A DNA stretch of 64,000 nucleotides, from assembly GCA_049597955.1 (NCBI GenBank), contig JBMYND010000012.1:1-64000 (forward strand), read 5' to 3'. The position numbers were made by a program, and so were the translations under genes. This DNA is from JAYPAN01 sp049597955. GTDB lineage: Bacteria; Pseudomonadota; Alphaproteobacteria; RS24. A model generated the notes under the pieces. That model was not told the origin of the DNA and searched no databases. It saw only the letters and a list, made by a program, of their open reading frames with translations. Below are positions 27,997 through 37,508 of the stretch, one piece after another. The number at the start of each line of letters is the position of its first letter. The stretch's first letter is position 1.

Positions 27997-28395
27997 ATGA
28001 CCGGCGAAAAAATATATATTGAGGCTGGCAGTGGCGAGCTGATTGACAAAATAACCATTTTGGAAATCAAATTGGCGCGCATTGAAGACCCGCAAAAACT
28101 CAAAAATATCCGCTATGAGTTGGAAACGCTGGCGACGACCCGCGACCGCGCTTTGCCGAGCTCGGACATGCTGTCCCAACTGACAAGCGCGCTGAAAAGC
28201 GTTAATGAGACATTATGGGATATTGAGGATGATATTCGCCGCTGCGAAGCGGAAAAGAATTTCGGCCAACGCTTTATTGAATTGGCGCGGGCGGTTTACA
28301 AAACCAATGACCATCGCGCCGCGCTGAAAAAGCAAATCAATCTGCTGACCGGGGCCCATATTGTGGAAGAAAAATCTTATGTCGATTTTGAATGA
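27997..28395 (+). CDS. DUF6165 family protein
   Basis: A 132-residue soluble protein, largely helical, starting with the family's conserved segment GSGELIDKITILEIKL. A strong AAGGAGG precedes the ATG. The family is frequently found beside sugar-transferase genes of surface polysaccharides, and here it converges on a GT10 gene only nine bases away. No enzymatic motif is visible and the role is unknown. Confidence 0.7.
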   Translation: MTGEKIYIEAGSGELIDKITILEIKLARIEDPQKLKNIRYELETLATTRDRALPSSDMLSQLTSALKSVNETLWDIEDDIRRCEAEKNFGQRFIELARAVYKTNDHRAALKKQINLLTGAHIVEEKSYVDFE

Positions 28396-28404
28396 CGCGA
28401 TATA

Positions 28405-29466
28405 TCATCCGCGCCCGGCCAGATAATCAGCATAAAAGCGCCGCCCCTGGCGCCGCGCCGCGCGCTTGCCCAGCGCATAGCGCAAAAACACGCTGAGACC
28501 CTGCCGCATTGTGGCATGGCGGCTTAAAATGCGACCTTGATTTTTGGCACCGACCGGCAAGACCACCCGCGCTGTGTCTTCTTGCGCGGCCAGAATATGC
28601 CGCGCGACCATATTGCCGAGATTGTAATCTTCCAAAACCCGCCGCCGCGCCTCAATAATGGCCGGCAGGCGGCGCTCATATTCATTATCTGCCACCGCCT
28701 TGCGAATCCGCGCCACAGCGGCTTGTGTGTCGCGAATATCCAGCGCAATAAAACTGTCTTCGGGGAAATAATCAGCCGCATTGGAACAGCCAACATAAAA
28801 GGGCAGGGCGAAGCCGAGAAACGCATCCGACAATTTTTCCGTCCAATGATGCGGCCCGATATGGTTTTCAACGGCGATATGATAGCGATAAGCGTCAATG
28901 CCTTCCGCCTTATGCTCGACCCAGCGATGGCCTTTGCCAAAAACATCGACCTGCCCGCCCAGCGCCTCGGCCAGTTCGACCAGAAATTCAGCGCGGCGCC
29001 GGTGCAGTGTAAATTTTTCCGCCTTGGGCGAGCCAAACATGGAAATCAGTCCGGTTTTTTCCGGCACTTGGTCATTTTCCGCCAATTGCGCCATGCCGCC
29101 ATAAAACCAGAAACCGACCGGCGGCATATCGCGTCTTCCGGCATGGGACAGATATTCCGGCCCCTGGCTGGTCAGCACCAGACCATATTGCTTGATATAG
29201 TCAGTGCCGTAAAATTTCAGCGATGGCGGCTCATAGGTTATCAATGCGGTATTTTCCGGCGGGCAGGCCAGAATTTCGTCACCCAATGACAAACGCTCAT
29301 CACCGCGCGGCGGCAAGTCATCATAGACAACCAGCCAATCATAATCGCGCGCGCTGCGGTCGGTGACAAACGCCACCTTATCGGCGAAGAATTGCGGCAA
29401 ATCGAAAAGCTGAAAACCGGCAATCCTGTTTTTGGAAATGATTTTAACGCGCAATTTGGCTGTCAT
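28405..29466 (-). CDS. GT10 family glycosyltransferase (fucosyltransferase-like)
   Basis: A 353-residue protein. The C-terminal half carries the GT10 signature: YRYHIAVENHI, then HWTEKLSDAFLGFALPFYVG and DYFPEDSFIALDIRD, which form the GDP-sugar binding core of alpha-1,3-fucosyltransferases. The N-terminal half is variable, as usual. There is no signal or membrane anchor. Fucose is the common donor in the family, but no GDP-fucose genes lie in the window, so the donor is unproved. It probably decorates a surface glycan. Confidence 0.75.
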   Translation of the reverse strand: MTAKLRVKIISKNRIAGFQLFDLPQFFADKVAFVTDRSARDYDWLVVYDDLPPRGDERLSLGDEILACPPENTALITYEPPSLKFYGTDYIKQYGLVLTSQGPEYLSHAGRRDMPPVGFWFYGGMAQLAENDQVPEKTGLISMFGSPKAEKFTLHRRRAEFLVELAEALGGQVDVFGKGHRWVEHKAEGIDAYRYHIAVENHIGPHHWTEKLSDAFLGFALPFYVGCSNAADYFPEDSFIALDIRDTQAAVARIRKAVADNEYERRLPAIIEARRRVLEDYNLGNMVARHILAAQEDTARVVLPVGAKNQGRILSRHATMRQGLSVFLRYALGKRAARRQGRRFYADYLAGRG

Positions 29467-29502
29467 ATCCGAAACTGATAACCCCTCAACCGCAAGGCGT
29501 GT

Positions 29503-30675
29503 CTATTGTGCCAGCCGGAAATAAAGACCGGCATTTTTCACCAGCCGGTCAATCAGCTTGTCGCCCATGGCCGGTGCGCTTGTATAAATGCCGCCCGGCA
29601 AATCGGCGCAATCCTCAATCAGGCAGACCGCGCTTTCGGCAATCATTTTTGAGGTTGAGCCATAGCCCGGATCCTTGTCACCGCCGACTTCGGCGCGAAT
29701 TTCGCGGCCATCTGCCATTGTGCCGATAAGCAACACATCATAATGACCCGCTTCGCGCTCTTCCTTGGAAGGCCCCTCGCCCGGCTGCGGCACATCATCA
29801 CCGGCCAAGGGATTGACCGAGGCCATAGCTTTTGCCATTTGCGCACCGGCTTCACCGGCACCGGTGGCCATCATTTCATCATATTGAAAATCCGTGCCAT
29901 AGGCATGACCAAGCAACGCATTGGAACGGTGGATATTTTTGGTGTTAATCGGCGCCATAATAAACGGTGCCACCCATTGGCCGAGAACGCTGTCTTCATA
30001 GGGCGCATTATCGGCCGGCTGGTCAGGGCCTTGAAACCCGTTAGCCAGCGAAAACGGATTGGCCAGCACTTGCAGCAAATCGGGATTGCGCCCCAAAGCC
30101 GCCATTGTCGCCGTTAAGGATGCTGCCGTGCCGCCGGAAAACCCACCATTCATTGCCAAAACGCGGGTGCGGACACGCGGACAGGGCGCACCAAATTGCG
30201 CCTTGGCGGCGTTTTGCAAAAACAAAACACCCAAATCAAACGGTATTGAGTCAAAACCGCAACTATGAACAATCCGCGCGCCTGAGGCTTTCGCCGCCGC
30301 ATCATGTTTTTCAATCATTTCATGCATCCAGCCCGGCTCGCCGGACAGGTCAACATAATCCGTGCCAAGCTCAGCACAAGCCGCGACCAACGCCGAGCCA
30401 TAAAGCTGATAAGGGCCAACCGTTGTGCAAATCACTTTGGCGCGCGCGACCATATCGCGCAAGGCATCGGGATTATCGGCATCAGCCACAATAAGCGGTG
30501 TATCCGGCGCGGCGCCAATTTCATCACGCACAGCGGCCAACTTGTCGCCATCGCGCCCGGCCATTGCCCAATTCACCGTTCTGCCATATTGCGCGGCCAT
30601 ATATTCAGCCACCAAACGGCCGGTAAAGCCGCTGGCACCGTAAATTATCACATCAAATTCTGCGTTTTCATTCAT
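29503..30675 (-). CDS. Saccharopine-dehydrogenase-like / trans-acting enoyl reductase family protein
   Basis: A 390-residue protein. The NADP-binding Rossmann motif (VIIYGASGFTGRLVAEY) lies at the N-terminus, followed by VICTTVGPYQLYGSALVAAC and VHSCGFDSIPFDLGV, both typical of the family that includes mycobacterial trans-acting enoyl reductases and eukaryotic SCCPDH. It is probably a lipid-related oxidoreductase, but the substrate cannot be told. GGGAGG lies eight bases before the ATG at 30675. Confidence 0.75.
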   Translation of the reverse strand: MNENAEFDVIIYGASGFTGRLVAEYMAAQYGRTVNWAMAGRDGDKLAAVRDEIGAAPDTPLIVADADNPDALRDMVARAKVICTTVGPYQLYGSALVAACAELGTDYVDLSGEPGWMHEMIEKHDAAAKASGARIVHSCGFDSIPFDLGVLFLQNAAKAQFGAPCPRVRTRVLAMNGGFSGGTAASLTATMAALGRNPDLLQVLANPFSLANGFQGPDQPADNAPYEDSVLGQWVAPFIMAPINTKNIHRSNALLGHAYGTDFQYDEMMATGAGEAGAQMAKAMASVNPLAGDDVPQPGEGPSKEEREAGHYDVLLIGTMADGREIRAEVGGDKDPGYGSTSKMIAESAVCLIEDCADLPGGIYTSAPAMGDKLIDRLVKNAGLYFRLAQ

Positions 30676-30822
30676 TATCGGCCTCCCGTCAAAGCTTGCG
30701 CGAGATTAGGCCAGAACCCTGCCCAAAGACAAGGGCGCATATTTTGGCCGCCAATCAAAATTAGCACTTTCTTGCTGTGGCAATTTTGCTAGATTTATGA
30801 ACAGCTTGGGAGGGCATTCACA

Positions 30823-32097
30823 ATGAGTTCAACAATAGAGCATGATCAGATTTACAAGTCGCGTCATTACGCGCTGGGTATTCTGGTGGTTGTTTACACA
30901 TTCAATTTTATTGACCGGCAAATCCTGTCGATTTTGCTGGAGCCGGTGAAAACCGAACTTGGCCTGTCTGACACGGCTATGGGCATGTTGACCGGTTTTG
31001 CCTTTGCCATGTTTTACGCCACGCTGGGCATTCCGATTGCGCGCTATGCCGACCGCAGCAACCGGCGCAATCTGATTGCCGCGGCGCTCAGCATTTGGAG
31101 CCTGTTTACCGCGCTTTCCGGTCTGGCCGCAAATTTCTGGCATTTGCTGATCGCCCGTATTGGTGTCGGGGTCGGTGAAGCCGGCTGCAGCCCGCCCGCC
31201 CATTCAATGATTGCCGATTATTATCCGGCCGAGCAGCGCGCAACGGCGCTTGGCATATATTCGCTCGGCATTCCCTTTGGCATTATGTTCGGCCTGTTTG
31301 CCGGTGGCTGGATAAATGAGTATTTTGGCTGGCGCATGGCGTTTTTCGTGGTCGGCCTGCCGGGCATTTTGCTGGCAATTTTGGTGCGCTTTTCATTGCA
31401 GGAGCCGCCGCGCGGCATGGCCGAGGGGCGCGCCGATACGGCTGACCAGCCCAGCGTCAAGGAAACGCTGGTTTATCTATGGCAGAAAAAAAGCTTTCGC
31501 CACATGTCTTTTGCCGCTGCGCTGACCGCTTTTGTTGGCTATGGCTTTATTGTCTGGGCGCCAGCCTTTCTTATTCGCTCCTATGGCATGACCACGGGTG
31601 AGGTTGGCACATGGTTCGGCCTGATATTGGGCATTCCCGGCGGTATTGGCATTGCATTGGGTGGCTATCTGGCCGACAGATTCGGCGCCAAGGACACAAG
31701 ATGGTATTTATGGACCACTGCCGTTGCGCTGGTTGTGTGTGTGCCGCTTAATTATATCGTCTATGCCGCCGACACAGCCTTTGTGTCGCTTTGGGCGATG
31801 GTGATACCGGTTTTGCTGGGCAATTTCTATCAGGCCACAACTTTCTCGCAAACGCAGGGCATTTCATCATTGCGGATGCGCGCCGTTGCCGCCGGCATAT
31901 TGCTGTTCATCATCAATATTATCGGGCTGGGCCTTGGCCCGCAGCTTGTCGGCGTGATTTCCGACCTTCTGGCCAATCAATATGGCGATGAATCACTGCG
32001 CTATTCCCTGTTCATTTGCAGCCTTGTCTATATATGGGCCGCGATTCACTATTTCATGGCCGGGCGGCATTTGGAGAATGACTTAGTGCATGAATAG
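30823..32097 (+). CDS. MFS transporter (spinster-like)
   Basis: A 424-residue carrier with about 12 membrane helices. YTFNFIDRQILSILLEPVK near the start, then IARYADRSNRRNLIA as loop 2-3, and GVGEAGCSPPAHSMIADYY in helices 4-5 are typical of spinster-family MFS proteins. Substrates of bacterial members are mostly unknown (lipids, amphiphilic acids or sugars have been proposed). TGCTAGATT, an extended -10, lies at 30787-30795, and GGGAGGG serves as ribosome-binding site. An intrinsic terminator follows directly. Confidence 0.82.
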   Translation: MSSTIEHDQIYKSRHYALGILVVVYTFNFIDRQILSILLEPVKTELGLSDTAMGMLTGFAFAMFYATLGIPIARYADRSNRRNLIAAALSIWSLFTALSGLAANFWHLLIARIGVGVGEAGCSPPAHSMIADYYPAEQRATALGIYSLGIPFGIMFGLFAGGWINEYFGWRMAFFVVGLPGILLAILVRFSLQEPPRGMAEGRADTADQPSVKETLVYLWQKKSFRHMSFAAALTAFVGYGFIVWAPAFLIRSYGMTTGEVGTWFGLILGIPGGIGIALGGYLADRFGAKDTRWYLWTTAVALVVCVPLNYIVYAADTAFVSLWAMVIPVLLGNFYQATTFSQTQGISSLRMRAVAAGILLFIINIIGLGLGPQLVGVISDLLANQYGDESLRYSLFICSLVYIWAAIHYFMAGRHLENDLVHE

Positions 32098-32120
32098 GGG
32101 GCTGTAAGATAAGCCGAATT

Positions 32121-32155
32121 AAGGGCGGTCAGGGCAATCCGACCGCCCTTTTTTT
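32121..32155 (+). terminator. Intrinsic terminator after MFS gene
   Basis: A perfect 10-bp stem, AAGGGCGGTC (32121-32130) with GACCGCCCTT (32141-32150), 10-base loop and a run of seven T including the end of the stem. Confidence 0.92.
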
Positions 32156-32168
32156 GCGTAAAGCTGAT

Positions 32169-32792
32169 ATGCAATCTGACCCTCCCCCTCTGGCACAGGC
32201 CGAGCCGGCCGCGGCACGCCCGAAAATGAAACTTGGCTCCATGTTTGGCGAGATTTTGCCCTTGGCCTCGTTTTTTATCGTCAATCAAAGCCACGGCCTG
32301 TATATGGCCGCGATCGCCGCTATCGCTACTTCGGCGCTGTTGATTGTGATTTACCGCATCCGCGAAAAAAGACTGGCACGGTTTATTGTCTTTTCGACAC
32401 TGGTCTATGCGGTGCTGACGGCAGCGGCGATTTTCACCGAGGAAAAGACCTATATTAAAATCCAGCCCAGCCTGTTTTCCTTCTGCTTTGCCGCCGTTCT
32501 GCTTGGTGGCGTGCTGCGTCGGCGCGCCATGATGAAAGTCTTTTTCAAAACCCAATTCACCCTTTCTGACCGCGTTTGGTGGCTGCTCAGCCTGCGTTGG
32601 GGGCTGTTTTTTCTGGCCGCCGGGCTGGCCAATGAAATGGCTTGGCGCGCGCTCAGCGATGATGATTGGGTTTTGTTTCGCGTCTTGGTGATGGCACCGG
32701 CGACGGGCCTGTTTATGCTGGCGCAATTGCCGTTAACATTTCGCGGTATGCGCGAGTTCAAGGCACAGGAAAAAGCCGATTTGGCGGCTTAA
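32169..32792 (+). CDS. yciB: YciB/IspZ-type inner-membrane septation protein
   Basis: About 207 residues with five hydrophobic helices. The segments GEILPLASFFIVN, TFTL-type QFTLSDRVWWLLSLRWGLFF and NEMAWRAL match the YciB/intracellular septation protein A family, which supports envelope integrity and cell division in E. coli. The start is uncertain: 32169 gives a short N-terminal extension directly after a terminator, while an ATG at 32226 gives the usual family N-terminus. No ribosome-binding site decides it. The gene ends four bases from the convergent next gene. Confidence 0.75.
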   Translation: MQSDPPPLAQAEPAAARPKMKLGSMFGEILPLASFFIVNQSHGLYMAAIAAIATSALLIVIYRIREKRLARFIVFSTLVYAVLTAAAIFTEEKTYIKIQPSLFSFCFAAVLLGGVLRRRAMMKVFFKTQFTLSDRVWWLLSLRWGLFFLAAGLANEMAWRALSDDDWVLFRVLVMAPATGLFMLAQLPLTFRGMREFKAQEKADLAA

Positions 32793-32795
32793 GCG

Positions 32796-33350
32796 TCAAG
32801 CGCGCCGCAGCGCCCTAACCGATTGCACCGCAACCACAACAAAAACCACAATAAAGGTGACGTTGAGCACCAAAAACTTGCTGCGTGTGGTGAGGTCGGC
32901 AAGCGCCACTTGACCGGCAGTTATATCGGGAAATTGGCGCAGCATAGCGAAAATCTGGATATTTTCGGCCAAATCCACCACCACCGATAAAAGCGGCAAG
33001 AGCAGCAGCCGCCGACGCCAAATATCCATTCGTGTGGCCCGCCCGCCGCGATGCAGATTATTGCCATCCGGCAGCGATAAAATAATCAAAGCGCCCAAAA
33101 ATCCGCCATAAAAAGCGGGAAAAACAAAATCCAGCGTCACCGCCATCAGCGCATAATGGGCGCGCCCTTCCGGCCCGTAGCCAAGCATATCCTCGCGCAC
33201 GCTCTCTATTGTATAGCCGTTTTGTACATCCAATATGGAACGGCCCAGCCGGTCTTCCAAATCATCAAACAAAACAAGGCAAACAATCACACCGACCAGC
33301 GTCATCAGCACGATTTTCCGGCGGCCAAGCCAGGTTTCAAAACGGGTCAT
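32796..33350 (-). CDS. Four-helix membrane protein of unknown function
   Basis: A 184-residue protein with four hydrophobic segments (near residues 13-28, 70-92, 112-127 and 158-175). Charged loops contain no enzyme motif. It diverges from the HAD hydrolase gene and converges on yciB. GGGGGCGGT lies just before the ATG. I recognise no family beyond a general conserved integral membrane protein. Confidence 0.6.
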   Translation of the reverse strand: MTRFETWLGRRKIVLMTLVGVIVCLVLFDDLEDRLGRSILDVQNGYTIESVREDMLGYGPEGRAHYALMAVTLDFVFPAFYGGFLGALIILSLPDGNNLHRGGRATRMDIWRRRLLLLPLLSVVVDLAENIQIFAMLRQFPDITAGQVALADLTTRSKFLVLNVTFIVVFVVVAVQSVRALRRA

Positions 33351-33396
33351 TTACCGCCCCCTTTCGCACGTCCAAAGCAGGCGCGCGCAATTTTGT

Positions 33397-33424
33397 TTGT
33401 CTTGCTCTTGCGGCAGGGTATCAT
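33397..33424 (+). promoter_or_regulatory. Sigma70-type promoter before HAD gene
   Basis: TTGTCT (33397-33402), 16-bp spacer and TATCAT (33419-33424), five of six for the -10 box. The leader to the ATG at 33460 would be about 30 bases and contains GGAG as ribosome-binding site. Confidence 0.45.
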
Positions 33425-33459
33425 GGCGATAATTCTTTGTCAGCCTTCCGGAGATTGTC

Positions 33460-34122
33460 ATGTCAGAAAAGAGCGCGCGCTTTGACGCTGTTTTATGGGA
33501 TTTTGGCGGGGTTATCACCTCCAGCCCGTTTGAAGCCTTCAATCTGTATGAAAAAGATAATGGCCTGCCGGAGAATTTCATTCGCGGCATTAACGCACGC
33601 GACCCGGACACAAATGCCTGGGCGCGCTTTGAGCGCAGTGAGATTGACGCGGCGCAATTTGATACCGCCTTTTTGGCCGAAGCCGAAGCACAGGGCCACA
33701 GCGTGCCGGGCAGCGAAGTATTGGCGCTGCTGGCCGGCACAATTCGCCCGGAAATGGTCGCTATTCTGCACGGTTTGAAAGCACGCGCTTATCGCATTGG
33801 CTGTATCACCAATAATGTCAATACCGGCACAGGCGCGGGCATGGCGCGCAGTGCCGACAAGGCGGCGGAAGTCGCCGAGGTGATGGCGCTGTTTGCCCAT
33901 GTGGTCGAAAGTTCCAAAGTCGGCCTGCGCAAGCCCGACCCGGCGATTTATCAAATGGCCTGCGAAGCGTTGGATGTCGCGCCGGAAAAATGTGTGTTTC
34001 TGGATGATTTGGGCATTAATCTGAAACCGGCCAAAATGCTCGGCATGGGAACAATCAAAGTGACCGGCGCGGCGCAGGCCATTGCCGATTTATCGGCTTT
34101 GCTCGGCCATGATTTGCCTTGA
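33460..34122 (+). CDS. HAD-IA family hydrolase
   Basis: A 220-residue haloacid-dehalogenase-like hydrolase. Motif I is LWDFGGV, with the nucleophile Asp; the usual second Asp is Gly, as in the YihX/epoxide-hydrolase-N-like branch, which can still act on phosphate esters. Motif II is CITNN, motif III the lysine region SSKVGLRKPDP, and motif IV FLDDLGINL. It is cytoplasmic; the substrate is unknown. It has its own promoter and a shared terminator. Confidence 0.8.
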   Translation: MSEKSARFDAVLWDFGGVITSSPFEAFNLYEKDNGLPENFIRGINARDPDTNAWARFERSEIDAAQFDTAFLAEAEAQGHSVPGSEVLALLAGTIRPEMVAILHGLKARAYRIGCITNNVNTGTGAGMARSADKAAEVAEVMALFAHVVESSKVGLRKPDPAIYQMACEALDVAPEKCVFLDDLGINLKPAKMLGMGTIKVTGAAQAIADLSALLGHDLP

Positions 34123-34142
34123 TGCCATGATTTGCCGCAAAT

Positions 34143-34171
34143 AAAACCCCGCCCTTTTGAGGCGGGGTTTT
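34143..34171. terminator. Bidirectional intrinsic terminator
   Basis: An 11-bp perfect stem, AAAACCCCGCC (34143-34153) with GGCGGGGTTTT (34161-34171), and a 7-base loop. It has a T-run on both strands and lies between two convergent genes. Confidence 0.92.
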
Positions 34172-34191
34172 AATGTGTCAAGGCGGTCGCG

Positions 34192-36792
34192 TTAATGCGC
34201 CAGCGCGCCAGACGGTGCGCGTGGCGGCGTCTTGCGCGGCATCAGCATTTCAAGCACCACGGCCAGCGCCGGCAGCACTGTCACCGCCATGAACATGTTA
34301 ATCATGAACATGAAAGTCAGCAGCAGCCCCATATCGGCTTGGAATTTAAGCGCCGAAAACGCCCAGGTCGAGACGCCCACTGCCATGGTCAGCGCGGTAA
34401 ACACCACAGCCATGCCGGTTTCGGTCAGCGTATTGCGGAAACTTTCGGTCACATTCAGCCCTTCCGATAAATGGAACTGGATGCGATTATAAATGTAGAA
34501 AGCATAATCAACGCCAAGACCCACCGCCAGCACCATAACCGGCAATGTCGCCACGGTCAGACCGATTTCCAGCACTTCCATGAACCAATAGCCCATGAAA
34601 GTGGCCAAAGTCAGTGGCACACAACAGGCCAAAGTCGCCCGCCAGTCGCGATAGGTGAAAATAACCAGTGCGATAATGGTCATGTAAACATAAATCATCA
34701 TCGGCAATTCGGAGGCTTCGATTTCCTCATTAACCGCCGCCTGCACGCCCATATTGCCCGATGCCAAACGGATTTGAACCGGCACAATTTCATGGCTCAC
34801 AACATTTATGCCGCGCGCCGCAACGGCTTTGACCAAGGCTTCCGGGTCATCTTGCGCGACATCATAGGTAATGGCCAATGCTGAGCGCACACCATCATCG
34901 ACAATATCTGTCGTAATGCCCAATTCAATGTCACCGGCATCGCGCATGGGCGGGTCAGTCAGTATATTGACATTGGCAATTGGCGCCGGATGTTCGTCGC
35001 GGAAGGTTTTCACCGCATTTGTGACCGCTTTAATAGTGGTCGCCTTGGCATCATCAAGGAAGACCAGTTGCGTCAGCAAGGTGCATTCCTCATTCAACAG
35101 ACCGGTTGAGGTGCCAATCGGCGATTGCGCCTGCACCAGCGCATATTTATTGCGCGGCAATGCCTGCCATTTCAGATTGCCCTCATTAAAGCCGGAGCTT
35201 GATTGGCGCGTAATATAGGGCAGTGACAGCACCAGCGACACGCCCTCCACATTGCGCAAATACCAAGTGAACTCATTCAGATATTTCATATAGGGATAGT
35301 TGATGCAGGCCTCGCGCGGTGTCTCAACAATCACGGTCAGCAAATTCAGCCCCAGCGCAAATTTCTCGGCGACGGCGCGGCTGTCCTGATTATAGCGCGC
35401 TTCCTTGCGCAATTCCGGCGAACCGGCATGCAGCGCACCTACATGGCGATCTTGGCTTTGAATAAAGGCGGTAACAAACAGCAAGCTTGCCAATATCACC
35501 ACACCAACCGCGATGCGGGGCTGGGCAATCATGCTGAGGCGCTCCATCAGCTTGACCCGTGTGGCACGCGCCTTGGCCGCCCGCTCAACGAAATTGTCAT
35601 CTACTTTGAAGTAAGAGGCCAGAAGCGGCAGCATGACGAGATTGGTCAGGATTTTCAGCGCCACGCCAATTGAAGCAGTAACCGCCAATTCCTTAATCAT
35701 CTGAATCGGGATGATATAGAGCGTGCCAAAGCCAACAAGGTCAGTAACCAGCGCCATGGAGCCGGGGATTAACAGGCCACGAAAGCTGGACCGCGCCGCT
35801 TCATCGCTTGACTTGCCATTGGATATTTCCGCCGTGATGAGATTGATTTGCTGCACACCATGGCTCACACCAATCGCAAAAACGAGGAACGGCACAAGAA
35901 TGGCCAGCGGATCAAGCCCATAGCCGAGAATGTTCAAAATGCCGAATTGCCAGACCAGTGAAGTCAGCGAACAAAATAATGGCAGGAAAGTCAGCACGGC
36001 AGAGCGCGCATAGACATAAACCGCCATGACGGTCAGCAGAAAAGCTATGCCGAAAAACTGCACAACTGTGCGCGCGCCATCGGCAATATCGCCAATCAGC
36101 TTGGCAAAGCCGATGATTTGAATTTCATATTTGTCATTCTCAAACTTGCCGCGAACTTCCGACTCCAACTTGTCGGCCAGGTCGAAATAATCCAGCCTTT
36201 CGCCGGTTTTGACATCGAAATCGAGCAATTCAGCGCGCACCATGGCAGCGGTGAAATCATTGGCCACCAAACGGCCGACAAAGCCGCCGCGCACCACATT
36301 ATTTTCGATAATATCAAGCGCCGGTTCACAGCTTGTGACAAGACTGGCGGTTTTCAGCCGCGACACGCATTGATTGTCCAGCGTGTCAACGGTAATCGTG
36401 CCGGGTATCACATCATCGGCAACAAAGCCGTCTTCGGTAATCTCAAAATAGCGCGAATTGGGTGTCCACAGCGAGGTCAGCGTATGGCGCGCCACACCGG
36501 GCATATAAAACAGCGCATCGGTCAGGTCTTTATAGGTGGCGAAAAAATCTTTATTCCAGATAACCCCGTCGCGCTGTTTCAACACCACAATAATGCGATT
36601 GGAGCCGAACAGGCGGTCACGATATTCCTGAAATGTCTGAATATATTCATGGCCGGAGGGCAATTGCTTTTCAAAGCCCGCATCCATGCGCAAATTGGTT
36701 GCGTAATAGCCGCTGTAAACGGTAAAGGCTGCAAAGGCCGCCAAAATAAGAGCGCGGTATTTGAATAAAATTTCTTCGAGTTTTTCTACCAT
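34192..36792 (-). CDS. RND superfamily exporter (MMPL type)
   Basis: An 866-residue protein with the twofold RND plan: one N-terminal helix, a large periplasmic domain (about residues 45-235), five or six helices, then a second copy (helix near 450, domain to about 690, final helices). GDDY-like charged residues occur in the central helices (LGVDYAFYIYNRI). It belongs to the 'predicted exporter' MMPL group that moves lipids or other hydrophobic compounds, related to HpnN. GGAGGGTAAG sets the start at 36792. No membrane-fusion or outer-membrane partner is adjacent. Confidence 0.82.
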   Translation of the reverse strand: MVEKLEEILFKYRALILAAFAAFTVYSGYYATNLRMDAGFEKQLPSGHEYIQTFQEYRDRLFGSNRIIVVLKQRDGVIWNKDFFATYKDLTDALFYMPGVARHTLTSLWTPNSRYFEITEDGFVADDVIPGTITVDTLDNQCVSRLKTASLVTSCEPALDIIENNVVRGGFVGRLVANDFTAAMVRAELLDFDVKTGERLDYFDLADKLESEVRGKFENDKYEIQIIGFAKLIGDIADGARTVVQFFGIAFLLTVMAVYVYARSAVLTFLPLFCSLTSLVWQFGILNILGYGLDPLAILVPFLVFAIGVSHGVQQINLITAEISNGKSSDEAARSSFRGLLIPGSMALVTDLVGFGTLYIIPIQMIKELAVTASIGVALKILTNLVMLPLLASYFKVDDNFVERAAKARATRVKLMERLSMIAQPRIAVGVVILASLLFVTAFIQSQDRHVGALHAGSPELRKEARYNQDSRAVAEKFALGLNLLTVIVETPREACINYPYMKYLNEFTWYLRNVEGVSLVLSLPYITRQSSSGFNEGNLKWQALPRNKYALVQAQSPIGTSTGLLNEECTLLTQLVFLDDAKATTIKAVTNAVKTFRDEHPAPIANVNILTDPPMRDAGDIELGITTDIVDDGVRSALAITYDVAQDDPEALVKAVAARGINVVSHEIVPVQIRLASGNMGVQAAVNEEIEASELPMMIYVYMTIIALVIFTYRDWRATLACCVPLTLATFMGYWFMEVLEIGLTVATLPVMVLAVGLGVDYAFYIYNRIQFHLSEGLNVTESFRNTLTETGMAVVFTALTMAVGVSTWAFSALKFQADMGLLLTFMFMINMFMAVTVLPALAVVLEMLMPRKTPPRAPSGALAH

Positions 36793-36998
36793 CTTACCCT
36801 CCCGGAAGAAAACTTTTGTCCGCTGGCCCACCCTGAGAACCAAACATCACAAAATTGGCTTCAAGCTATAGCAAAATAGCGCGACCAGGCCAGCAAAAAA
36901 GTGACGCATCCGTCAATAAATCATGATTGCTTGGCGGCCATCGAAGCGGGTTTGGCAAACAGCAATTTGTTTTCATTCCCCGAAGCCCATGCGCCTGC

Positions 36999-37004
36999 TA
37001 GATT
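36999..37004 (+). promoter_or_regulatory. Extended -10 of mmcB, predicted leaderless
   Basis: TGC-TAGATT, with TAGATT at 36999-37004, ends seven bases before the mmcB ATG, so transcription would begin at the start codon. No ribosome-binding site is seen, in agreement. The same TGCTAGATT occurs before the MFS gene at 30823. Confidence 0.4.
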
Positions 37005-37010
37005 GGGTGC

Positions 37011-37508
37011 ATGGAAGATATTGGAGAAGATGACGCGCTGGCACCGGTCGGCAATCTGTCGCAAGCCGCGTTAATGGTGCAGCGCGGGGTTTCGCGCATG
37101 TTGGGACGGCAAAATATCGCTTGTTTGCAGGAGGTTAGCCTGCCCAATAAGCGCCGCGCCGACCTTGTGGCCGTGCTGCCCAAGGGCGAATTATGGATTA
37201 TTGAGATAAAAAGCGGCTTGCCGGATTTTCAGGCCGACCAAAAATGGCCGGATTATTTGGCCTTTTGCGACCGGTTTTTCTTCGCCATTGACGCTGATTT
37301 TCCGCGCGACCGCCTGCCCGACAATATCGGTATTATTTTGGCCGATGCTTATGATGCGGAAATTATTGTCGCAGCGCCCCACCACAAATTGGCTGGCGCC
37401 CGCCGCCATGCCATGACGCGGCGTTTGGCGCGGATTGGCGCATTTCGCGCCATGCGACAGGCCGACCCAAGGCGGCGCAATATGATTTTTGACGGCAATA
37501 AAGACTAG
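37011..37508 (+). CDS. mmcB: MmcB family DNA repair nuclease-like protein
   Basis: A 165-residue protein with the PD-(D/E)xK nuclease core: RRADLVAVLPKGELWIIEIKSG supplies the Asp, Glu and Lys (only DLVAVL and EIKSG are diagnostic). It matches MmcB, an SOS-regulated protein for mitomycin C resistance in Caulobacter. I found no clear GTTC-n7-GTTC LexA site in front, so SOS control is not shown here. It overlaps regA by four bases tail to tail. Confidence 0.82.
   Translation: MEDIGEDDALAPVGNLSQAALMVQRGVSRMLGRQNIACLQEVSLPNKRRADLVAVLPKGELWIIEIKSGLPDFQADQKWPDYLAFCDRFFFAIDADFPRDRLPDNIGIILADAYDAEIIVAAPHHKLAGARRHAMTRRLARIGAFRAMRQADPRRRNMIFDGNKD

Noticed and set aside
36900..37010. LexA box before mmcB
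   Set aside because: I looked for GTTC-n7-GTTC and its complement and found none; SOS control is not shown by sequence here.
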